From DASUKM01 sp036278735 (GTDB lineage Bacteria > Acidobacteriota > Vicinamibacteria > Vicinamibacterales > 2-12-FULL-66-21), in assembly GCA_036278735.1 (NCBI GenBank), contig DASUKM010000018.1, positions 11,788 to 75,787 of the forward strand: DNA of 64,000 nt. Direction: 5' to 3'. Of this stretch, positions 35,238-45,117 are shown piece by piece. Position numbers and translations under genes: made by a program. How positions within the stretch are numbered: the first letter of the stretch is position 1; every line of letters starts with the position of its first letter. The notes under the pieces are model-generated. The model was not told the DNA's origin. It made no database searches and saw only the letters and a list, made by a program, of their open reading frames with translations.

Positions 35238-36689
35238 TCAGGCCGCGATGCGCGGAATCTCGCCCAGCACCGGCACCTCGAACTCCTCCTGCAACGCGCG
35301 GACGTCGTGGACGGAGCGATCGAGGAATTCGCGGCCGAGGGCGCAGGCGGCGCCGAGCACCAGACCGGCGACGATCGCGAGCGCCATGATCTTGAGCGGC
35401 TGCGGCTCGACCGGCGTGTCGGGCACCGCGGCGGCATAGAGGACGTGGAACCGTTCTCCCCCCTGCTTGCGCGTCAGGTCCTCCGCCATCCGGGCCCGCT
35501 GGTGCTTCGTGTCGAGGTCGGCGAACCGCGCTTTCTCGACGGTGTACTGCCGGTTGAGCGACGCGAGTTCCTGCTCCACCATCGGGGCGGCCTCGACGCG
35601 CTGCTGGTACTGCGCGATCTGCGTGCGCGCCTGCGTCGATGCCCGCTGCAGATCCTTGATGCGCAGCTCGGCGTTCGTGCGCTGCTGGAGCAGCTGGTGG
35701 TACTGGGGGTCGGCCGCGAGCAGCGAGTCGGCGTCCGCCGGGTTCTGCCGGCGCGCCGCGGTCAGGTCGGCGCGCGCCTGCGTCAGCTCGTGCTGCAGGC
35801 GCACGATGTCCGGATGCTTGTCCGTATAGCCGAGCGCGCGATCCTGCGCCATCTCCTGCTGCAGATGGTCGATGTGCTTTTCGGCCGCCTGTACCGTCGC
35901 GACGCCGGAGGTCGTCAGCATCGCGCCGGCCGATCCCTGGCGCATCTGGTCCAACTGCGACTCGACGATCGCCAGATGGTCCTGCTCGCCGCTCAATTCG
36001 CGCGAAATCGATTCGAGCTGGCTCCTCAGGCCGTTCACCATCTGGACATTCGCCTGCACCTGATCGGGCAGCCGGCCCATGTACTGTTCCTTTTTCGCCC
36101 GCAGTTCGTTCTCGAGCCGCGTCAGTGCGTCCTGGCTCTTCTGCAGTTGCTGGCCGAGCACTTCCGACGTGTTCTCCGCCCGCTCGGTCTGATTGCGCGA
36201 GTTCTCCTCGACGAACACGTTCGCGATGCGGTTCGTGACGCGCGCCGCGAGGTCGGGGTTGCTGCTCGTGTAGCCGAAGACGAAGCTGTCGAGCCCCCTC
36301 GACGAACCGATCGACTTGCCGATCGGCTGCGGCACCGCGATGTTGCGCTCCACGTTGGCCCGCAGGGACGCGACGACCGACTCCACGGGCTTCTCGGGGC
36401 TGAGTTTTTCTTCGCGCACGACGCGCTGCAGCACGTTCGCGCTCAGCAGCTCCTGCGAGATGGCCCGCTGCCGTTCCTCTTTGTCGAGGGAACTGACGCC
36501 CCGGAGCAGCTCCGGCGAGAGCGTCGGGGCGGCCACCGCGATTTGCGCCTGCGCGAGGTACTTTCTCGGCCAGGCCCAGACCGTGAGGGCGCCGGCGACC
36601 ACGCAGACGATCAGCGGGACGACGAACCACCACAGCCGGCGGCGGACCAGCGCCATGTAGTCGAGCGGGTGAAAGCTGCGTTCTTCCAT
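35238..36689 (-). CDS. Wzz / chain-length determinant protein
   Basis: 483 residues. The first membrane segment is LWWFVVPLIVCVVAGALTV after a short cytoplasmic start, followed by long coiled-coil stretches (about residues 160-400, rich in Q, E, R and L) and a second membrane segment IMALAIVAGLVLGAACALG near the C terminus. The region PVEPQPLKIMALAI is the usual Pro-rich end of Wzz proteins. It regulates chain length and activates the BY-kinase. Start ATG at 36689 shares one base with the TAA of the beta-barrel gene (TAATG). The longer frame upstream lies in that gene and was rejected. Confidence 0.92.
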   Translation of the reverse strand: MEERSFHPLDYMALVRRRLWWFVVPLIVCVVAGALTVWAWPRKYLAQAQIAVAAPTLSPELLRGVSSLDKEERQRAISQELLSANVLQRVVREEKLSPEKPVESVVASLRANVERNIAVPQPIGKSIGSSRGLDSFVFGYTSSNPDLAARVTNRIANVFVEENSRNQTERAENTSEVLGQQLQKSQDALTRLENELRAKKEQYMGRLPDQVQANVQMVNGLRSQLESISRELSGEQDHLAIVESQLDQMRQGSAGAMLTTSGVATVQAAEKHIDHLQQEMAQDRALGYTDKHPDIVRLQHELTQARADLTAARRQNPADADSLLAADPQYHQLLQQRTNAELRIKDLQRASTQARTQIAQYQQRVEAAPMVEQELASLNRQYTVEKARFADLDTKHQRARMAEDLTRKQGGERFHVLYAAAVPDTPVEPQPLKIMALAIVAGLVLGAACALGREFLDRSVHDVRALQEEFEVPVLGEIPRIAA

Positions 36690-37897
36690 TACTGAATCCT
36701 CATCGGGTTGAAGAAGGTCAGTTCGATGCCGGCGCGGCTGCGATTGACGGTGCCCCCGGCGAGCCGGCGCTCGAGCGCCGCCTGCCGCGTATAGACGTAG
36801 AACCCGTCGACGCGGACCGTGCGCGCGATGGCGTATCCGACCGACGCGCGCAGGTACGTCGTGTCGCGCGCCACGTCCTGCCTCTCGAGGGGATTGCTCC
36901 GGCGCCACGCGAGCGAGCTGTGGACGAACACCCGCCGCCCGATCGGCGGCAGGTCGACCCAGCCGCGCACCTCCTGGCTGTTGGTCGATCCGCCGAAGCC
37001 GAACGACGGCACGAAGCTGCGCTCGTAGGCGGCGCCGTAGACACCCGCCGGCGTGACCTGGTCGATGCTGGCGCGCGTATACGGGCCGGAGCGGCTGATG
37101 GCGCGGGAGGGGTCCTGCAGGAACGCCATGCCGAGCGCGCCCGCTACTTGCGTGTGCGGCGCGAGCGCATAGTGCAGCGTTCCCCCGACGTGCTGAAACC
37201 GCAGCACGGAGGCGGCGTCGTTCATCGCGGCGAACCGCAACTGGCCTTCGGCGCCGACCGACAGCCGCCCCGAGACCGCGCGGTCGAATGCCGAACTGAC
37301 GCCGTTGATCAGACCGCCGGTCAGCGACGGCGCCGTGCGGTCGAACCGCGCCCACGTGAGGTCGTAGCGCACCGAGAGCTTCGACAGCGGCGACAGGGTC
37401 GCGTCGAATCCCGCGCCGAAGCTGTCGGTGCGCGTGCCGGTGCGCTGGAACGGCGCGCCGTTCAACTCGACTTCGTCGGTCGTCGGGACGTCCGCATAGG
37501 AGTTCTGGACGAACCACGTGGACTGCCGCAACTGCTGCTGCAGCGAGAAGTGCGCATGCTGGGCGTAATCGTCGAGTTCGGGCACCGACGTGTAGCGGCG
37601 GAGCTGACCGGTGTAGTCGGTCGAGAGCGACGTGTGGCGGCCGAGGAACGCCAGCCGGCCGGTCGGCTCGAGCATCAGCAGCGTGCTGGCCTCGGTCGCA
37701 TGGGTCGACGCCGGCGCCGCGGCAATCGCGACGTTGCTGTCGTAGACGAACCCGACGACGGCGCCCGGTGTGAACGTCCAGCCGGGCACGGGCGCCGGGC
37801 TGACTTCCTGGACCAGCGCCTGCGCGGCCGCCGGACATGCAGGCAGCCACGCCGCCGCCACGGCCGCCAGCGCCACACGCCGAAAATGCCTCTTCAC
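36689..37897 (-). CDS. Outer-membrane beta-barrel protein of the EPS locus
   Basis: About 402 residues. A signal peptide (RRVALAAVAAAWLPACPAAAQA) is followed by alternating hydrophobic/polar strands typical of an outer-membrane barrel, such as TPGAVVGFVYDSNVAI, HTSLSTDYTGQLRRY, KLSVRYDLTWARF and VRVDGFYVYTRQ, ending with aromatic strand RAGIELTFF. Barrels at this position in XrtA loci are thought to form or assist the export pore. The GTG at 37897 is chosen because AGAAGG lies nine bases upstream and the signal peptide follows directly. An earlier GTG at 37927 that overlaps the upstream stop by GTGA is the alternative. Confidence 0.82.
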   Translation of the reverse strand: MKRHFRRVALAAVAAAWLPACPAAAQALVQEVSPAPVPGWTFTPGAVVGFVYDSNVAIAAAPASTHATEASTLLMLEPTGRLAFLGRHTSLSTDYTGQLRRYTSVPELDDYAQHAHFSLQQQLRQSTWFVQNSYADVPTTDEVELNGAPFQRTGTRTDSFGAGFDATLSPLSKLSVRYDLTWARFDRTAPSLTGGLINGVSSAFDRAVSGRLSVGAEGQLRFAAMNDAASVLRFQHVGGTLHYALAPHTQVAGALGMAFLQDPSRAISRSGPYTRASIDQVTPAGVYGAAYERSFVPSFGFGGSTNSQEVRGWVDLPPIGRRVFVHSSLAWRRSNPLERQDVARDTTYLRASVGYAIARTVRVDGFYVYTRQAALERRLAGGTVNRSRAGIELTFFNPMRIQ

Positions 37898-37923
37898 CGT
37901 CGTTTCCCTTCTGCTGACGCCGG

Positions 37924-38541
37924 TCACGGGACGATGATCGTGTCGCCGGGCTGCAGGACGATCCGGGACCCTTCCCCCTTGACCGCATCCTTGTAGTTGA
38001 AGTGCAGCGTGCGCGATCCGCGCAGGATCCGGATGTCCTTCTTGTCCGCGAAGTCCTTGAAGCCGCCCGCGACGGCCAGCGCCTGCAGGACCGACAGCCC
38101 GCCCGCGCCGAGCGCGAGCGTCCCCGGCTTGTTCACTTCGCCCATCACGTACACCACCTGCGGCACGGTCTCGACGACGATGACCGTGACGACGGGCGAC
38201 GCGATGTAGTCCTTGAGCGTCCCGGCGATCGTGTCGCGCAGCTCGAGCGGGCTCTTCCCGGCCGCTTCGATGTCGCCGACCAGCGGCAGCGTGATCTTGC
38301 CGTCGGGGCGGATCTGGAGCGACTGCGACAGGTTCGGATCCTTGTAGACGTCCACGCGCAGCTTGTCGCCGACGTGGAGCCGATACTCGGGCGTGGTGGC
38401 CGGCGGCGCCGCGGGGGCCGGGGGGGCGCCCGCCGCGCCGGCGCGTGCCGCGGCGTCAGGAACAGGGCGCGGCGGCTGTTGCGCGGACGCCGTGCTCAGC
38501 AGAAAAAGAAAAGAGATCACCGTGCAGACTGACAGTTTCAT
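37924..38541 (-). CDS. Polysaccharide export protein, Wza-like (short form)
   Basis: 205 residues. A signal peptide (SVCTVISFLFLLSTASAQ) and a Pro/Ala-rich linker of about 35 residues lead into the Poly_export domain: YRLHVGDKLRVDVYKDPNLSQSLQIRPDG and ITLPLVGDIEAAGKSPLEL, then one SLBB domain with VYVMGEVNKPGTLALGAGGLSVLQALAVAGG. It should form the periplasmic/outer-membrane export channel with the barrel protein. There is no lipobox Cys at the cleavage site, unlike classic Wza. AGAAGG lies seven bases before the ATG at 38541. It is the first secreted component after the regulators in the operon. Confidence 0.92.
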   Translation of the reverse strand: MKLSVCTVISFLFLLSTASAQQPPRPVPDAAARAGAAGAPPAPAAPPATTPEYRLHVGDKLRVDVYKDPNLSQSLQIRPDGKITLPLVGDIEAAGKSPLELRDTIAGTLKDYIASPVVTVIVVETVPQVVYVMGEVNKPGTLALGAGGLSVLQALAVAGGFKDFADKKDIRILRGSRTLHFNYKDAVKGEGSRIVLQPGDTIIVP

Positions 38542-38552
38542 CTCCACACCTT

Positions 38553-39022
38553 CTATTGGGCATTCGAGGCATTGCCGCGCGCATCCCGCGCCGGCGTGAC
38601 GGTCCGTGAGGCGGCGGCGCGCCGGAGCGTCTCGGCGTCGGCCCCGTGCGTCGGGCAGCACGCCGCGCCGACATGGATGGCGACCGGCGTCTCGAAGTCG
38701 TAGTTCGCGAGCCGCGTCATCAGCCGTTCGATCACCTGGAGCGAATTGGGGAGGTCGGCGTCCAGCAGCACCACCGACAGCCGCCCGTCGTCGTTGGCCG
38801 AGAGCAGATCGGTTTCGCGGACCTCGCGGCTGATCAGGCGCGCGATCTGCCGGGCCGCGGCCCCGCGCGTCTCCTCGGGCGCCGAAGGCCGCGGATCGAC
38901 GAGCACGAGCGTCAGGAAGTTCTGCGAGCGGGCGGCGCGTTTGAGTTCGTTGTCGAGCACGAACTCGAACGCTTCTGGGGTCAACACGCGGGAGTCCTCC
39001 CGGAGAAACGGTTCGGCGGCCA

Positions 39023-39023
<1 letters not shown>
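38553..39023 (-). CDS. Degenerate GGDEF-like domain protein
   Basis: 156 residues. The pattern FLTLVLVDPRP, ARLISREVRETDLLSANDDGRLSVVLLDADLPNSLQVIERL and TPVAIHVGAACCPTHGADAETLRRAA follows a GGDEF diguanylate cyclase domain strand by strand, but the GGDEF signature itself is NDDGR and the metal-binding first motif is changed. It therefore probably cannot make cyclic-di-GMP and may act as a signalling or interaction domain. Its ATG overlaps the stop of the sigma-54 activator by TGATG, so it is co-translated with the regulator. The longer frame upstream lies inside the activator gene. It ends 11 bases before the Wza-like start. Confidence 0.75.
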
Positions 39024-40111
<1,088 letters not shown>

Positions 40112-40125
40112 CACCGCGCCTGTTG

Positions 40126-40141
40126 AGCAATCACGATGCCA
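40126..40141 (-). promoter_or_regulatory. Sigma-54 (-24/-12) promoter for the core export operon
   Basis: On the minus strand it reads TGGCATCGTGATTGCT, nearly perfect against TGGCACG-N4-TTGCW. The TTGC ends 15 bases before the ATG at 40111, so the predicted mRNA has a leader of only a few bases. Confidence 0.7.
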
Positions 40142-40279
40142 CGAGGCCGGCGGGAGGGCAATGCGATGCAGGGAATGGCGAAAGCGACGACGCGGACGGG
40201 AAATACCGCCGGGCGCGTGCGCGCACCGGCGGGGCAGAAGCGGGAAACGAAATCCCCAGTGTGGGTATTCAGCTGTCGA

Positions 40280-41878
40280 TCAGGCGCGCGAGATGCCGCA
40301 CTCCTTGATCTTGTTGAGGAGGGTCTTGTAGCTGACGCCGAGCAACTGAGCCGCTTTCCGGCGGTTCCAGTGCACCTGCCGCAGCGTCTGCTCGATCGCG
40401 GATCGCTCCGCCTTCATCGCTGCCGCTTTCGCGACCGACGCGAGCGACCCGCCGCCGGCCGGCTCGGGCGCGTCGGCCGCCGCGCCGTCGGCGGTGCCGG
40501 CCAGGTCGGCCTCGGCGGCGGCGAGGGGCACCGCCGGGCCCGGCGCGGCAGCGACGGCCGCGGCCGGAGCGATCGCCGATCCGACGGCGGCTGCGCCGGC
40601 CGCCGCCAGCGCCGCCGCGGCGGTGCGCTCCATGTTCCGCTCGATCTCCTGGATGACCAGGTGCTCGTCCTGGAGGATGACGATGCGCTTGATCATGTTC
40701 TCGAGTTCGCGGATGTTGCCCGGCCAGTCGTACACCAGGAACATGCGCCGGAGGTGCTCCGAAATGGGGCGGGCGGGGCGGTTGTACTTCCGCGAGTAGC
40801 GCGCGATGAAAAAGTCGGTGAGGGTGGTGATCTCGTCGCGCCGCTCGCGCAGCGCCGGCACCGTCAGCTCGATCACCTTCAGACGATAGTAGAGGTCCTC
40901 GCGGAAGTCTCCGCTGAGCATCATCTTCTCGAGATCCCGGTTGGTGGCCGCCACCACGCGCACGTCGACCTCGACCCGCTTGTTGCTGCCGAGCTTCGTG
41001 AATTCGGCGTCCTGCAGCACGTGGAGCAGTTTGGCCTGGAGCGCGGGCTTCATCTCGCCGATCTCGTCGAGCAGCAGCGTGCCGCCGTCGGCCTGTTCGA
41101 ACTTGCCGATACGCGTCGTCGCGGCGCCGGTGAACGCGCCCCGCTCGTGGCCGAACAGTTCGCTTTCGAGCAGCTCGGCCGGGAGCGCCGCGCAGTTCAC
41201 TTTCACGAACGGGCGATTGCGGCGCGTGGACCGCTGGTGGATGGCGCGCGACACCAGTTCCTTGCCGACGCCGCTCTCGCCGCGGATGAGCACCGTGACG
41301 TCGCTGTCGGCCACCTGTTCGATCACGGTCGCGATCGCGCGCATCTTCTCGGTGTTGCCCCAGACGGCCCGGTCCTCGTCGTCGCTGAGCTGCTGTCGCA
41401 GTTCGCTGAGTTCGAAGACGAGCCGGTTCTTCTCGATCGCGTTCTTGATCGCGACGTCGAGCGCGATTTCCCCGAGGCCCTCCGGATCGTCCGGCTTGAC
41501 CACGTAATCGGCCGCGCCGAGCCGGACGGCTTCGACGATCGTCGACGCCTGATTGCGCCCGGACAGCATGATGACCTGCGCGGCCGGGCGCGACCCCTTG
41601 AGCGCCCGCAGCGTCGCGAGGCCGTCGAGCCCGGGCATCATGACGTCGAGCAGCACCACGTCGGGGGCTTCGGTCTGTTTCATCGAGGCGAGCAGTTCGT
41701 CGCCGCGTGTATAGCACCGCGCTTCGTAGCCGCGCAGCGACAGGAAGGTTCGCAGGTACGCCGCAAAGGCGGAGTCGTCGTCGACAATCGCGACGTAGGG
41801 TCGCTTTGTCGAGCTGCCGCGCGAGGCGGCCGCACGCGCCTGTGCATCATCTGAGGTCATGATCGTGCCGGTATCCAT
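40280..41878 (-). CDS. NtrC-family response regulator (receiver, sigma-54 AAA, Fis-type HTH), PrsR-like
   Basis: 532 residues. The receiver domain has IVDDDSAF, VVLLDVMMPGLDG with the phospho-Asp, IMLSGRN and YVVKPDD. The AAA domain has GESGVGKE, ELFGHERGAFTGAATTR and GTLLLDEIGEMK, and the HTH is AQLLGVSYKTLLNKIKE. An unusual Ala/Pro-rich linker of about 75 residues joins AAA and HTH. Proteins of this form (PrsR) drive PEP-CTERM and exopolysaccharide genes from sigma-54 promoters in XrtA systems. It is 168 bases upstream of the second activator. A second in-frame Met six codons in (41860) is an alternative start. No cognate PrsK kinase lies beside it. Confidence 0.94.
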   Translation of the reverse strand: MDTGTIMTSDDAQARAAASRGSSTKRPYVAIVDDDSAFAAYLRTFLSLRGYEARCYTRGDELLASMKQTEAPDVVLLDVMMPGLDGLATLRALKGSRPAAQVIMLSGRNQASTIVEAVRLGAADYVVKPDDPEGLGEIALDVAIKNAIEKNRLVFELSELRQQLSDDEDRAVWGNTEKMRAIATVIEQVADSDVTVLIRGESGVGKELVSRAIHQRSTRRNRPFVKVNCAALPAELLESELFGHERGAFTGAATTRIGKFEQADGGTLLLDEIGEMKPALQAKLLHVLQDAEFTKLGSNKRVEVDVRVVAATNRDLEKMMLSGDFREDLYYRLKVIELTVPALRERRDEITTLTDFFIARYSRKYNRPARPISEHLRRMFLVYDWPGNIRELENMIKRIVILQDEHLVIQEIERNMERTAAAALAAAGAAAVGSAIAPAAAVAAAPGPAVPLAAAEADLAGTADGAAADAPEPAGGGSLASVAKAAAMKAERSAIEQTLRQVHWNRRKAAQLLGVSYKTLLNKIKECGISRA

Positions 41879-42020
41879 CTGTGGTCACGCTGTATTCAAG
41901 ACGCGTACCTCATCTGAACGATTGCGACGCCGACCCACCCAAGTTGTGAAACGTTTTGCCGAACCGCGGCCGAATCGCGCCAATCGGCGCGGGAATACTG
42001 ATGTTTCGTCGCCCGCGCCG

Positions 42021-42036
42021 TGGCACACCGCTTGTA
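42021..42036 (+). promoter_or_regulatory. Sigma-54 (-24/-12) promoter candidate for the PEP-CTERM-like gene
   Basis: TGGCACACCGCTTGTA has a perfect -24 half and correct spacing, with TTGT instead of TTGC. It is 126 bases upstream of the small secreted-protein gene. The rest of the 283-base gap 41879-42161 shows no gene. Confidence 0.45.
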
Positions 42037-42161
42037 GTTCCGTCAGCGGCCGGGGCATCGGCGGGACGTTCCCGTCGCGCGCCGGATCGTGAAGAAACCG
42101 TTCAGGCGTCGCGGTTCCGTCCACCGCGCGCCGGCAGCGGCTGGGCTCGAGGTCATCCGTT

Positions 42162-42389
42162 ATGCGCAGGTTTGCCGCGTCAGTCGTTTTCGCCGGATGC
42201 GTCGTCGCGGCGACGCCGATCGCGGCGGCTCCCGTCGGGCGCGACGACGCGAGAGTGTCGGCCCCCCCGGCCGCCGTCGCCGTTCAGCAGGTCAGCGTGC
42301 GATTTCCCGGCGTGCGCGACCAGACCGCCATGGTGCTCGTCGGCGTGGCCCTCATCGGCATCGCGGCTGCCGTCCGCCGGGCCGCGTAG
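42162..42389 (+). CDS. Small secreted protein with PEP-CTERM-like C-terminal sorting signal
   Basis: 75 residues. An N-terminal signal peptide (FAASVVFAGCVVAATPIAAA) is followed by about 30 polar residues and a C-terminal tripartite tail: a Pro-containing segment VRFPGVRDQ, a hydrophobic helix TAMVLVGVALIGIAAAV and a basic end RRAA. This is the layout of exosortase substrates (PEP-CTERM), although the PEP box is not canonical. A tiny protein that is nearly only signal peptide and sorting tail is known in some XrtA systems. GAGG lies upstream of the ATG. It is next to the sigma-54 regulator genes, which fits PrsR-type control. The reading could be chance coding in GC-rich DNA, but the two-sided signal layout argues against that. 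Confidence 0.6.
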   Translation: MRRFAASVVFAGCVVAATPIAAAPVGRDDARVSAPPAAVAVQQVSVRFPGVRDQTAMVLVGVALIGIAAAVRRAA

Positions 42390-42488
42390 CCGCCCGCCCG
42401 TCGCCGGCCGATCGTCGGCCCCGGGCCAATCTCGACACATCGAGCGTGATGACTGTGCGCAGGCTTCGGCGCGCCGTCGCGCCTCCGC

Positions 42489-43295
42489 TCAACAGGCGTG
42501 CATCGGCCGTCGAACTTCGAGCACGCGAACCGCGGCGTAGCGCGCCAGGGCGGGCCAGCGGCGGAGGAGACGTCCGTCGCTCGCATATGCTCGCGATTGC
42601 AGGCCCCCACGCAGCCGCAGGCGTTTGGCGAGCCGCACGTGGGGCAGACCGAACGCGCGGACCCGTACGTGGTCGAAGCGCGACGTGAAGCGGCGAAGTT
42701 CGGCGTCGGTGAGCGGGCGCTCGAACGGCGACACGTCGGGCGAGCGGAGCGGAACCAGCCGGCGCATCAGCCGCAGCGCCCGCGAATTGCGAACCGGTTC
42801 CTCGAAGATCGCCCGCCCTCCCGGCCGCAGGACGCGATACACCTCGCGCGCGACGAGGTCGAGATCCAGATGATGCAGGATCGCCATGCCGAACACGACG
42901 TCCACCGAATCGTCCGGCAGCGGCAGGTCGTGTGCCGACCCGACGACGAAGCGGCAGTCCTCGCCGGCGCCGTTGATGGCCAGACGCCGCCGGGCCAGCT
43001 GCAGCAGATCGTCGGAGATGTCGACCCCGATGACGAGCGCGCCGCGCCCCGCCAGGAGCATGCTGTTGGCGCCGGAGCCACACCCGAAGTCGAGCACCAC
43101 GCGTCCGCGCACGTCGCCGAGCAGATGGTACGCGTACTCCAGCGGATAGGTCGTCTCGGCCATCGGGGCGCGGTAGCGCTGGCGCGTGAGTGCGCTCATC
43201 CGAAGGGCCGCATCGGCGGTCGTGGACGCTTCGGCGGCACTGCGGGTCACCTCGGCCCGTTCCCACGTTCGCATGTCCGGCTGAGCTGATCTCAT
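42489..43295 (-). CDS. Class I SAM-dependent methyltransferase
   Basis: 268 residues. Motif I is VVLDFGCGSGANSMLLAGRG, followed by VIGVDISDDLLQLARRRL, FVVGSAHDLPLPDDSVDVVFGMAILHHL and VLRPGGRAIFEEPV, a typical Methyltransf_11/25 core. About 55 N-terminal residues precede the core and may include a capping helix. The C-terminal 80 residues are basic and unusual for small-molecule methyltransferases. Located between the regulators and the secreted beta-helix gene, it may methylate a sugar of the glycan. The 5' side has a strong -24/-12 match at 43372 and a possible 13-codon leader ORF (43315-43356). Confidence 0.85.
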   Translation of the reverse strand: MRSAQPDMRTWERAEVTRSAAEASTTADAALRMSALTRQRYRAPMAETTYPLEYAYHLLGDVRGRVVLDFGCGSGANSMLLAGRGALVIGVDISDDLLQLARRRLAINGAGEDCRFVVGSAHDLPLPDDSVDVVFGMAILHHLDLDLVAREVYRVLRPGGRAIFEEPVRNSRALRLMRRLVPLRSPDVSPFERPLTDAELRRFTSRFDHVRVRAFGLPHVRLAKRLRLRGGLQSRAYASDGRLLRRWPALARYAAVRVLEVRRPMHAC

Positions 43296-43371
43296 GAGCG
43301 CCTCGCTTCTTCCGTCACCCGCATCGCTGTCTCACATGCCCCGCATTGGCTCGCATGGCGCGAGCTCAACA

Positions 43372-43387
43372 AGCAAGCGTGGTACCA
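43372..43387 (-). promoter_or_regulatory. Sigma-54 (-24/-12) promoter for the methyltransferase gene
   Basis: On the minus strand it reads TGGTACCACGCTTGCT, with TGG-N8-TTGC intact. Sixteen bases after the TTGC an ATG opens a 13-codon frame that stops 20 bases before the methyltransferase start. Confidence 0.6.
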
Positions 43388-43416
43388 CGCACGGATCGGG
43401 GCGACGAGTCCGGCCG

Positions 43417-43432
43417 GGGCACAGCGCTTGAA
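43417..43432 (+). promoter_or_regulatory. Sigma-54-like promoter candidate for the first beta-helix gene
   Basis: GGGCACAGCGCTTGAA keeps GGCAC and the spacing but has TTGA at -12. It touches the annotated ATG at 43432; an in-frame GTG at 43447 lies 15 bases after the TTGA, the same distance seen at other genes here. Confidence 0.35.
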
Positions 43433-45117
43433 TGCGGATCAGCTCCGTGCGCCCTCTCGAGCGACGTCGCCGTCCCTTTCAGTCCGCGAAGCGCGCCGTC
43501 ATCCTGCTCGTCGCGCTGTGCGCGGGGACGGTGACCGCGGCGCTGCAGCGCGCGCCGGCGGTGATTGCCGTGCCGGCGGGCGGCAACCTTCAGGACGCGA
43601 TCGATCGGGCCCAGCCGGGCGACACCATCGCGCTCGAGCGCGGCGCCGAATTCGTCGGCAATTTCGTCCTGCCGGTCAAGGACGGGAGCGCGTACATCAC
43701 CATCCGCACGGAGGGAGACGTCGGCCTGCCGGCGCCGACGCAGCGGATTGAGCCGTCGAGCGCGCCGCTGCTCGCCAAGCTGCGATCCCCCAGCAGCGAG
43801 GCCGTGCTCCGGACGAGTCCCGGCGCGCATCACTGGCGGCTGCAGCTCCTCGAGTTCGACGCCAACAAAGGGGGATTCAACGACATCATCCTCCTCGGCG
43901 ACGGCAGCCGCGCGCAGAACGACCTCGCGCTGGTGCCGCACGATCTCGTCGTCGATCGGTGCTACGTGCACGGGGATCCCGTCGTCGGGCAGAAGCGCGG
44001 GATCGCCCTGAACAGCGCCTCCACGACGATCAGCAACTCGTATATCGCCGACATCAAGGCCAACGGGCAGGACAGCCAGGCGGTGGCCGGCTGGAACGGC
44101 CCCGGGCCCTTCGTGCTCGAGAACAACTATCTCGAAGCGGCGGGAGAGAACTTCCTGCTCGGCGGCGCGGATCCCTCGATCCGCGACCTCGTCCCGAGCG
44201 ACGTCACGTTCGTCCGGAACGACCTCTCGAAGCCGCTCGACTGGCGCGGCTCCAAGTGGCAGGTGAAGAACCTGTTCGAGTTGAAGAACGCGCGTCGCGT
44301 GCTGGTCGAGGGCAACGTCTTCGAAAACAACTGGCAGGCCGCTCAGTCGGGATTCGCGATCCTGCTGACGCCCAGGAACTCGGATGGCACCGCCCCCTGG
44401 GCCGCCGTCGAAGACGTCACCTTCCACTCCAACGTCGTCCGGCACGTCGCGGCGGTGTTCAACGTGCTCGGCATGGACCATGGCAAGCCGTCGGGCCTCG
44501 GCCGCCGGATTCAGATGACCAACAACCTGTTCGAGGACGTCAGCGGGAAGGCGTGGGGCGGCAATGGCATCTTTCTTCAGGTCGGCGACGGGCCGTCGGA
44601 CATCACCGTCGACCACAATACGATTCTCCAGACGGGCAACCTGATTTCCGCGTACGGCGGCACCAGAGATTCCCCGAAGCCGATCGTCGGGTTCGTGTTC
44701 ACGAACAACCTCGCGCGTCACAACGCCTACGGGGTGGCGGGCGCCGGCCGGTCTCCGGGCAACGACAGCCTCAGCGCCTTCTTTCCGGGCGTGGTGTTCA
44801 CGCACAACGTGCTCGCGGGCGGCCGGGCGTCGCGGTATCCCGGCGGCAACCTGTTTCCATCCCTGGACGACTTCGAGAAACAGTTCGTCAATCCGACGGG
44901 CGGCGACTATCACCTCGTGCCCGACAGTCCCTTGCGGCATGCCGCCACCGACGGCGACGCTCTCGGCGCCGACCTGCAGGAGATTCTGCGCGCGGCCGGT
45001 CCGAATGCGCTGAAGGAACGGCACGTGACGCCGAAGATCATCAAAGGCGCTTCAGATTTTGTTCTTGGCGTGCCCGGAACCCGGCTGGCCGGCGGCCGTG
45101 CAAAGCACCAGGTCTGA
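43432..45117 (+). CDS. Secreted right-handed beta-helix protein
   Basis: 561 residues. A basic start and signal segment (AVILLVALCAGTVTAAL) lead to GGNLQDAIDRAQPGDTIALERGAEFVGNF, the usual entry of pectin-lyase-like right-handed beta-helices. Ordered helix turns follow, with KRGIALNSASTTISNSYIADIKA, AGWNGPGPFVLENNYLEAAGENFL, NLFELKNARRVLVEGNVFENNW and VFTNNLARHNAYGV. Such folds are found in polysaccharide lyases, epimerases and adhesins; no lyase active site can be assigned. Two paralogues follow at 47865 and 51582. The start is given as ATG 43432 but GTG 43447 is possible. The last 66 bases overlap the convergent fused transferase gene. Confidence 0.86.
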   Translation: MRISSVRPLERRRRPFQSAKRAVILLVALCAGTVTAALQRAPAVIAVPAGGNLQDAIDRAQPGDTIALERGAEFVGNFVLPVKDGSAYITIRTEGDVGLPAPTQRIEPSSAPLLAKLRSPSSEAVLRTSPGAHHWRLQLLEFDANKGGFNDIILLGDGSRAQNDLALVPHDLVVDRCYVHGDPVVGQKRGIALNSASTTISNSYIADIKANGQDSQAVAGWNGPGPFVLENNYLEAAGENFLLGGADPSIRDLVPSDVTFVRNDLSKPLDWRGSKWQVKNLFELKNARRVLVEGNVFENNWQAAQSGFAILLTPRNSDGTAPWAAVEDVTFHSNVVRHVAAVFNVLGMDHGKPSGLGRRIQMTNNLFEDVSGKAWGGNGIFLQVGDGPSDITVDHNTILQTGNLISAYGGTRDSPKPIVGFVFTNNLARHNAYGVAGAGRSPGNDSLSAFFPGVVFTHNVLAGGRASRYPGGNLFPSLDDFEKQFVNPTGGDYHLVPDSPLRHAATDGDALGADLQEILRAAGPNALKERHVTPKIIKGASDFVLGVPGTRLAGGRAKHQV

